Shown here piece by piece: positions 14,447-18,541 of a stretch of DNA of 18,541 bases. The notes beneath the pieces were generated by a model that made no database searches, was not told where the DNA came from, and was given only the letters and a program-made list of their open reading frames with translations. Location: contig JAUVGS010000002.1 of the NCBI GenBank assembly GCA_030593665.1, forward strand, positions 1 to 18,541, written 5' to 3'. The position numbers and the translations under genes were made by a program. How positions within the stretch are numbered: position 1 is the stretch's first letter; the number at the start of each line of letters is the position of its first letter. The stretch is from Chitinivibrionales bacterium (GTDB lineage: Bacteria > Fibrobacterota > Chitinivibrionia > Chitinivibrionales > JANQEN01).

Positions 14447-15813
14447 CTCCTCGGTTACCACAAGGCCTGCATCGTCCGATGCGCATCGGCAAAGGCGCAT
14501 TTGCCTCCGTGTACCGGGTGCGTCAGGAGACCCTTGACAGGTGGGTGGCAGTAAAAATTATTACTGAGAGCGACCAGTTGAAGCGGGAGGCGATTCTCAG
14601 GGAAGGCAAAACCCAGGCAAAACTTGCTATGAAACATGTCCCGCAGATATATGACGCCTTTGAGTGGAAAAAGAAAATATATATCATAATGCAGTGGATA
14701 CCCGGCGTGCCTCTGTCACTGATTCTGCCGCAGAATCCAGGCGATGAAGACCGTTTTGCGCTGGCTGATGCGCTGGTGCGAATCCTGGCTGATCTCCATG
14801 CACTGGGTTATGCGCACCGGGATTTGAAACCGGATAATATTATTATCTCACCTGATGAAGGTATGTATTTTGTTGATTTCGCATTTGCAAAGAATGTGCG
14901 CGATGGCCAGGTGTCCATGGAGGGAAAAGTAAAAGGAACGCCTGCGTATATGGCCCCTGAATTGTGGCGTGGGGAGAAAGATACCGATTATTTCCGTGCG
15001 GATATCTATTCTGCCGGACTTATTCTTAAGGAAATAATAAACCAGGGGAGATGGCAGCCGCTCATTGACAATCTGACCAGTGTGCATTCTGAACAGCGGC
15101 CGGCTTCAGGACAGGAACTCCTTGCGCAATGGGAAAACTACGCGGAGGTCAGTGCAAAACCCGACTGGCACAAACTTGCCAGCGACCTGTCCCGGGTGAG
15201 CATGGCAAAAAATCTTACGGCGGCCGCAAAAGAGCTGATTCAGGCGAAACGGTACGATGAAGCATACTGGCTGCTCGTTGAGAGCCTCGAGAACAATCCC
15301 GATAATGCTGAAACAATAGGGCTGATTTCCTCTGTGGGGCAGCAGCCGAAAAAATCGCTTAAGCGAAATACAATGCTGTATGCAGCAGCGGCGTGTATTC
15401 TGATTCTATTGGTACTCGTGGCTATATATTCTGAACGAAAAATCGTTACGCCTGATAACAGCTTGACTAACGGGCCGGCCACAAAGTATAAAGTCGCGTC
15501 ACTGCCGGGACAGCCGAATGCATCGGTGCAGCGAAGCATCGCACAATCGTTGCCTTTTCTTACCGAACCGATCTCCCATGATGTACTGAACGGCAGGCTC
15601 TACCTTGTAAATTACCCGGAGCACGGCATGCTGGTGATAAATGGTGACAGGGCGGTCGCTCCAAAGAACCTTGCCCATGGTATCGCATTACCGGGCAGCC
15701 GCTATTCTCTCTCGTGGTTAAGAACAGACAGCACTATACTGTGGCGGGAACGCGTGACCCTGCTGCCGTTTCAAAAGAAGGTCATTAATATGCCGACACA
15801 TACAACCTTTTAA
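14443..15813 (+). CDS. Membrane Ser/Thr protein kinase (Hanks type) with PEGA-like domain
   Basis: The 456-residue protein has a cytoplasmic kinase domain at about 8-235. The Gly-rich loop is GKGAFASVY (16-24), the ATP lysine is K38 in VAVK, and the likely alpha-C glutamate is E54. The catalytic loop HRDLKPDN (125-132) and GTPAYMAPE (165-173) are intact. The metal-binding DFG is DFA (145-147); the Asp is kept, so activity is likely but not certain. The C-lobe after DIYSAGLIL is unusually short. A TPR-like helical pair (about 258-297) precedes one transmembrane segment (312-329). The periplasmic end (about 380-452) resembles a PEGA domain (GRLYLVNYPEHGMLVINGDRA). It overlaps the TPR lipoprotein by 4 nt and precedes the FHA-containing activator by 14 nt, so that protein is its likely partner or substrate. 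Confidence 0.93.
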   Translation: MTPRLPQGLHRPMRIGKGAFASVYRVRQETLDRWVAVKIITESDQLKREAILREGKTQAKLAMKHVPQIYDAFEWKKKIYIIMQWIPGVPLSLILPQNPGDEDRFALADALVRILADLHALGYAHRDLKPDNIIISPDEGMYFVDFAFAKNVRDGQVSMEGKVKGTPAYMAPELWRGEKDTDYFRADIYSAGLILKEIINQGRWQPLIDNLTSVHSEQRPASGQELLAQWENYAEVSAKPDWHKLASDLSRVSMAKNLTAAAKELIQAKRYDEAYWLLVESLENNPDNAETIGLISSVGQQPKKSLKRNTMLYAAAACILILLVLVAIYSERKIVTPDNSLTNGPATKYKVASLPGQPNASVQRSIAQSLPFLTEPISHDVLNGRLYLVNYPEHGMLVINGDRAVAPKNLAHGIALPGSRYSLSWLRTDSTILWRERVTLLPFQKKVINMPTHTTF

Positions 15814-15827
15814 CGAAAGATACCACC

Positions 15828-17651
15828 GTGGCGAAAAGCATATTTCCCAAACTGGTACAATGTGATACCAAAGCAGAATTCAGTCTGTCCGGACGGATTG
15901 TTGCCATCGGTTCGGATGCGGCGTGTCATATCAGGCCTGCTGATAAGTCCCTGCCACCCCGGGCAGCCCATCTGCTCTTTACAAAGGGATCGTATTGCAT
16001 TCAGGCACTTTCGTCGGAAGTGACCATCAACATTGATGGTAAACCGCTGCAGAATCAGCAGCAATTAACACATGGTTCGATGCTTACAATAGGGGAGAGC
16101 GGCTTTCAGTACCTGGAAACTGAAGATACCGCTGAGCTGCAACCTGATATACCGGATCAATCCGGTAACGAGCTCTTTCTCGATGAATTGATACCCATTG
16201 TGGTGTCGTTGCTGAAGAACCGGGAGGACAATGTTTTTAAAGATCTGGTGTTTTCAGTTTCCCGCCTGCTGCGCTCGGACGCCTCGCGATTAGTGCAGGA
16301 AGACCCGCTTTCAGGAGAGCGTAAAACCATTTCACGCTATCCCGGCGAAACCGGACTGGAGCGTTTTTCCAACCGTGCAATCGATTGGGCAAAAGAAAAA
16401 TTACAGACTGTGCTGCTCCATGATGTTGACTGGAAAGATGCTGAGCAGTCACTGAATTCCCTTGACAAGAATCTGGTGTCGTCCGTATTGTGTGCCCCTT
16501 TACAGAGCGAAGGTACTACCTTCGGATACCTCTATCTCGATCGTCTCCGGAATAATGACCTTTTCACTGAAAAGGACAGGCAGCTCTGTGATATGCTGAT
16601 TCCGCTTTTTTCCGAGATACTGAAAAATCACATTACCCGCGAGCGGCAGCGTGAAACAATCGAACGTCTGCAGAAGGAATGGATAAAACCGCAGGGAGGA
16701 ATGATATTCGAGAGCAGAAAAATGCAAGAGACCATTCAGTTGACGGTGAAACTCGCGAAAACAGAGTCACCCATACTTATACTCGGGGAGACGGGAACCG
16801 GTAAGGAGTTGATTGCGCGTTTTGTCCATGAACAGTCGCAGCGTACTGAGAAACCGTTTAAAGCTATAAATTGCGGGGCGATCCCGGAGAATCTCATAGA
16901 ATCGGAACTTTTCGGCCATGAAAAAGGAGCCTTTACCGGCGCGACAAATCGAAAGATCGGCCTCTTTGAAGCAGCCGAGGGAGGAACGCTGCTGCTCGAT
17001 GAGATAGGTGAATTACCGTTGCAGCTCCAGGTGAAATTGCTGCGGGTGCTCCAGGAGGGCGAAATTATTCGTGTCGGCGGCAATGAGACCATACCGATAA
17101 ATGTACGGATTGTGGCGGCGACCAATAAAAACCTCGAAAAGGAGATTGAGGAGAGGCGTTTCCGCCAGGATATTTATTTCAGATTGAACGTATTGGCCAT
17201 TGAATTGCCACCGCTGCGTGACCGCGATCAGGATATTCTGCTTCTCGCGGAATATTTTGTGCATAAGTACTGCGAACAGTTTGGTATACTGCGCAAACGG
17301 CTTACTGCTGATGCGCGCAGTACATTGCTTATGCATACCTGGCCGGGAAATATCAGGGAATTGGAGAATGTTATTCAGAAAGCCTGCCTGCTTTCGGAAG
17401 AGAAGCGGATTGAAGAAAATGATATCATGCTGCTAAAACCTACCCTGCAGGATAGTACCAAAACACCGGCATACAAACCGGCAACTCTTAAAAACGTTCG
17501 TGCTGAAGCGGAGAGGGAAATTATTAAACTGACACTCGAAAAAACCGGCGGTAATGTATCGCAGACTGCAAAATTTATTGATATTGACCGCAAATGGCTG
17601 ATAAAAAAGATGGAAGATCTACAAATTTCCGCTGATGAATTCAGACGATGA
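15828..17651 (+). CDS. FHA-GAF sigma-54-dependent transcriptional activator (bEBP)
   Basis: The 607-residue regulator has an N-terminal FHA-like domain (about 1-97), a GAF domain (about 125-275), an AAA+ domain (about 290-525) and a Fis-type helix-turn-helix (about 560-602). Visible motifs are Walker A GETGTGKE (320-327), the sigma-54 contact loop GAFTGA (367-372), Walker B LLLDE with D391/E392, and ENVIQKA after WPGNIREL. The intact GAFTGA means it should drive RNA polymerase-sigma-54 open-complex formation by ATP hydrolysis at -24/-12 promoters. FHA normally binds phosphothreonine; here the usual Gly-Arg is IGS (28-29) and the Ser-x-x-His is RAAH (45-48), so phospho-binding may be weak or altered. 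Start is a GTG at 15828 with only a weak AAAGA upstream. It lies 14 nt after the kinase gene. A candidate target promoter is at 10114. Confidence 0.95.
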   Translation: MAKSIFPKLVQCDTKAEFSLSGRIVAIGSDAACHIRPADKSLPPRAAHLLFTKGSYCIQALSSEVTINIDGKPLQNQQQLTHGSMLTIGESGFQYLETEDTAELQPDIPDQSGNELFLDELIPIVVSLLKNREDNVFKDLVFSVSRLLRSDASRLVQEDPLSGERKTISRYPGETGLERFSNRAIDWAKEKLQTVLLHDVDWKDAEQSLNSLDKNLVSSVLCAPLQSEGTTFGYLYLDRLRNNDLFTEKDRQLCDMLIPLFSEILKNHITRERQRETIERLQKEWIKPQGGMIFESRKMQETIQLTVKLAKTESPILILGETGTGKELIARFVHEQSQRTEKPFKAINCGAIPENLIESELFGHEKGAFTGATNRKIGLFEAAEGGTLLLDEIGELPLQLQVKLLRVLQEGEIIRVGGNETIPINVRIVAATNKNLEKEIEERRFRQDIYFRLNVLAIELPPLRDRDQDILLLAEYFVHKYCEQFGILRKRLTADARSTLLMHTWPGNIRELENVIQKACLLSEEKRIEENDIMLLKPTLQDSTKTPAYKPATLKNVRAEAEREIIKLTLEKTGGNVSQTAKFIDIDRKWLIKKMEDLQISADEFRR

Positions 17652-17666
17652 ATAAAATACTAGGTT

Positions 17667-17688
17667 AGGGCTGAAGCCTGTCAGCCCT
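17667..17688. terminator. Hairpin between converging genes, weak terminator
   Basis: AGGGCTG (17667-17673) pairs perfectly with CAGCCCT (17682-17688) across 8 nt. No T run follows on either strand. It sits between the sigma-54 activator stop and the converging CcdA-like gene, so it may be a modest transcription barrier or simply an mRNA 3' stem. Confidence 0.35.
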
Positions 17689-17730
17689 GTTGTACTAAAA
17701 GGAGTGAGTGCAATACGTTTATTGAAGGGA

Positions 17731-18426
17731 TTAGATGGTGAATAGGAAATAAAATCCAATTGCTATCAGCAATCCTCCGGCAACTTTTTTAATAATATCC
17801 ATTGATTTCCCCGCACCAAAGGCAAATTTACTAACGCTGAATCCCATGAGGATAGCCATCAGGGGGAGGGTATATCCTATTCCAAAGACTACCATGAGTG
17901 AGGTACTTTTCAGAAGGCTTCCCTCAATAGCAGCCATGCTCAGAATAAAAGGTAAAATAGGACTACAACAGGCGAGTGTACAGGCAAGAGTTGAACTGCC
18001 CAATGCGAAACCAAAGAGAATATCTCCAACCAGTCCGGTACCTTGTAGTTTTGTTGGTAGTTTAATTGAGGGGATTTTAACGGGAAATAAATCCAGGGTA
18101 ATGAGGCCGAAAAATACCAGTACAATCCCGGCAAAGAATTTACCTGTAGTCTGAATATATTTACCTGCTGTTTGACCAAGAAATCCGATGAGTGATCCAA
18201 TTAATGCCAGAGCGAGGAGAGTACCTATCATAAAACCAAGTGATGTGAACCAGATGTCCTTCTTGTTTTTATTGTCTTTTGTTCCGGAATAGGTTGCGAT
18301 AGCACCTAATGCCGCTATATTACATCCATTGCCGACAGCACCGAATATTCCCAGTAGAAGCGTGCCGAAAAAGAGGGTGAAACTCCATTGTGGAGAGGTA
18401 AACATTTCATTGAGCCATTGCTGCAT
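17731..18426 (-). CDS. CcdA/DsbD-like thiol-disulfide membrane transporter
   Basis: The 231-residue protein has about six transmembrane segments and fits the CcdA family, which carries electrons from cytoplasmic thioredoxin across the inner membrane to periplasmic thiol partners (cytochrome c maturation, disulfide reduction). The second cysteine motif is clear: LACTLACCSPILPFIL with CCSPILP. The first is GAVGNGCNIAALG, keeping the Cys (35) in the first membrane segment but lacking the prolines normally flanking it. AAGGA 6 nt before the ATG at 18426 supports the start. Length matches the short CcdA class. It converges on the sigma-54 activator gene and is not part of that operon; a possible partial gene lies just upstream on the same strand. 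Confidence 0.85.
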   Translation of the reverse strand: MQQWLNEMFTSPQWSFTLFFGTLLLGIFGAVGNGCNIAALGAIATYSGTKDNKNKKDIWFTSLGFMIGTLLALALIGSLIGFLGQTAGKYIQTTGKFFAGIVLVFFGLITLDLFPVKIPSIKLPTKLQGTGLVGDILFGFALGSSTLACTLACCSPILPFILSMAAIEGSLLKSTSLMVVFGIGYTLPLMAILMGFSVSKFAFGAGKSMDIIKKVAGGLLIAIGFYFLFTI

Positions 18427-18474
18427 GCCGGGTCCTTATTGGTTTGACAAATGATACAAATTGAACATCACCGT

Positions 18475-18540
18475 TCATGCTTTGACAAGTTCAGCATGAA
18501 AGGTGAAATTTATTAAATGCTGCTCTTCCTGAGTGAGCCT
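18475..18540 (-). CDS. Possible 3' end of a gene running off the window
   Basis: On the minus strand a frame open at the window edge reads RLTQEEQHLINFTFHAELVKA and then stops at 18475, 48 nt before the CcdA-like start. The composition looks protein-like and the orientation suits an operon with the CcdA-like gene. Twenty-one codons are too few to name a family or exclude chance; one alternative frame is open for a similar length. Confidence 0.3.
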   Translation of the reverse strand, partial: RLTQEEQHLINFTFHAELVKA

Positions 18541-18541
18541 G

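Noticed and set aside
15166..15186. TGGCACAAACTTGCCA resembling a sigma-54 promoter or a palindromic operator
   Set aside because: GG-to-GC spacing is 11, not 12, and it lies inside the kinase coding sequence where the residues explain it.

Overview
The window looks like an accessory or envelope-rich stretch of a Gram-negative, FCB-group-like bacterium. Two secreted proteins (ends at 4939 and 11938) carry C-terminal tails of the T9SS sorting type (Y-[DN]-x-x-G-R ... G-x-Y-[IV]). There is an outer-membrane-barrel-like protein, several lipoproteins or signal-peptide proteins, and a sigma-54 activator. The mix resembles Fibrobacterota/Chitinivibrionia genomes, but that placement is inference from protein style only. 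No rRNA, tRNA, CRISPR array, transposase or phage gene was recognised.

Left part (1-6350): a 5'-truncated-looking FN3/Ig-like fragment with an intrinsic terminator, a NYN-domain (LabA-like) putative RNase, and a 14-unit hexamer repeat (1613-1696). Then come a divergently read membrane-anchored M23 peptidase, a secreted beta-helix protein with a sorting tail, and a convergent lipoprotein with an Asp-box.

Middle (6351-10202): a pair of divergent, repeat-built genes. The minus-strand one (6668-7381) ends in twelve in-register 12-residue repeats; the plus-strand one (7684-9141) is almost entirely about 20 leucine-rich repeats of 23 residues and has no export signal. A gene-poor 1.06 kb stretch follows, containing decayed-looking reading frames, short direct repeats and a near-consensus sigma-54 (-24/-12) promoter at 10114-10129.

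Right part (10203-17651): two small secreted, Gln/Lys/Glu-rich helical proteins lie downstream of the sigma-54 site and are separated by a perfect 13-bp hairpin. A secreted protein with a sorting tail follows. After it is a tightly packed four-gene block: a barrel-like outer-membrane protein with a helical N-terminus, a TPR lipoprotein, a membrane Ser/Thr protein kinase with a periplasmic PEGA-like domain, and an FHA-GAF-AAA+-Fis sigma-54 activator. Spacing (3-nt gap, 4-nt overlap, 14-nt gap) implies one transcript from a good sigma-70 promoter at 12072-12100. The most coherent hypothesis is an envelope-sensing phospho-relay: outer-membrane and lipoprotein sensor, then kinase, then FHA/sigma-54 activator. 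The sigma-54 promoter 2 kb upstream is a candidate output. This link is inferred, not shown. The window closes with a minus-strand CcdA/DsbD-like membrane protein and a possible partial gene at the edge.
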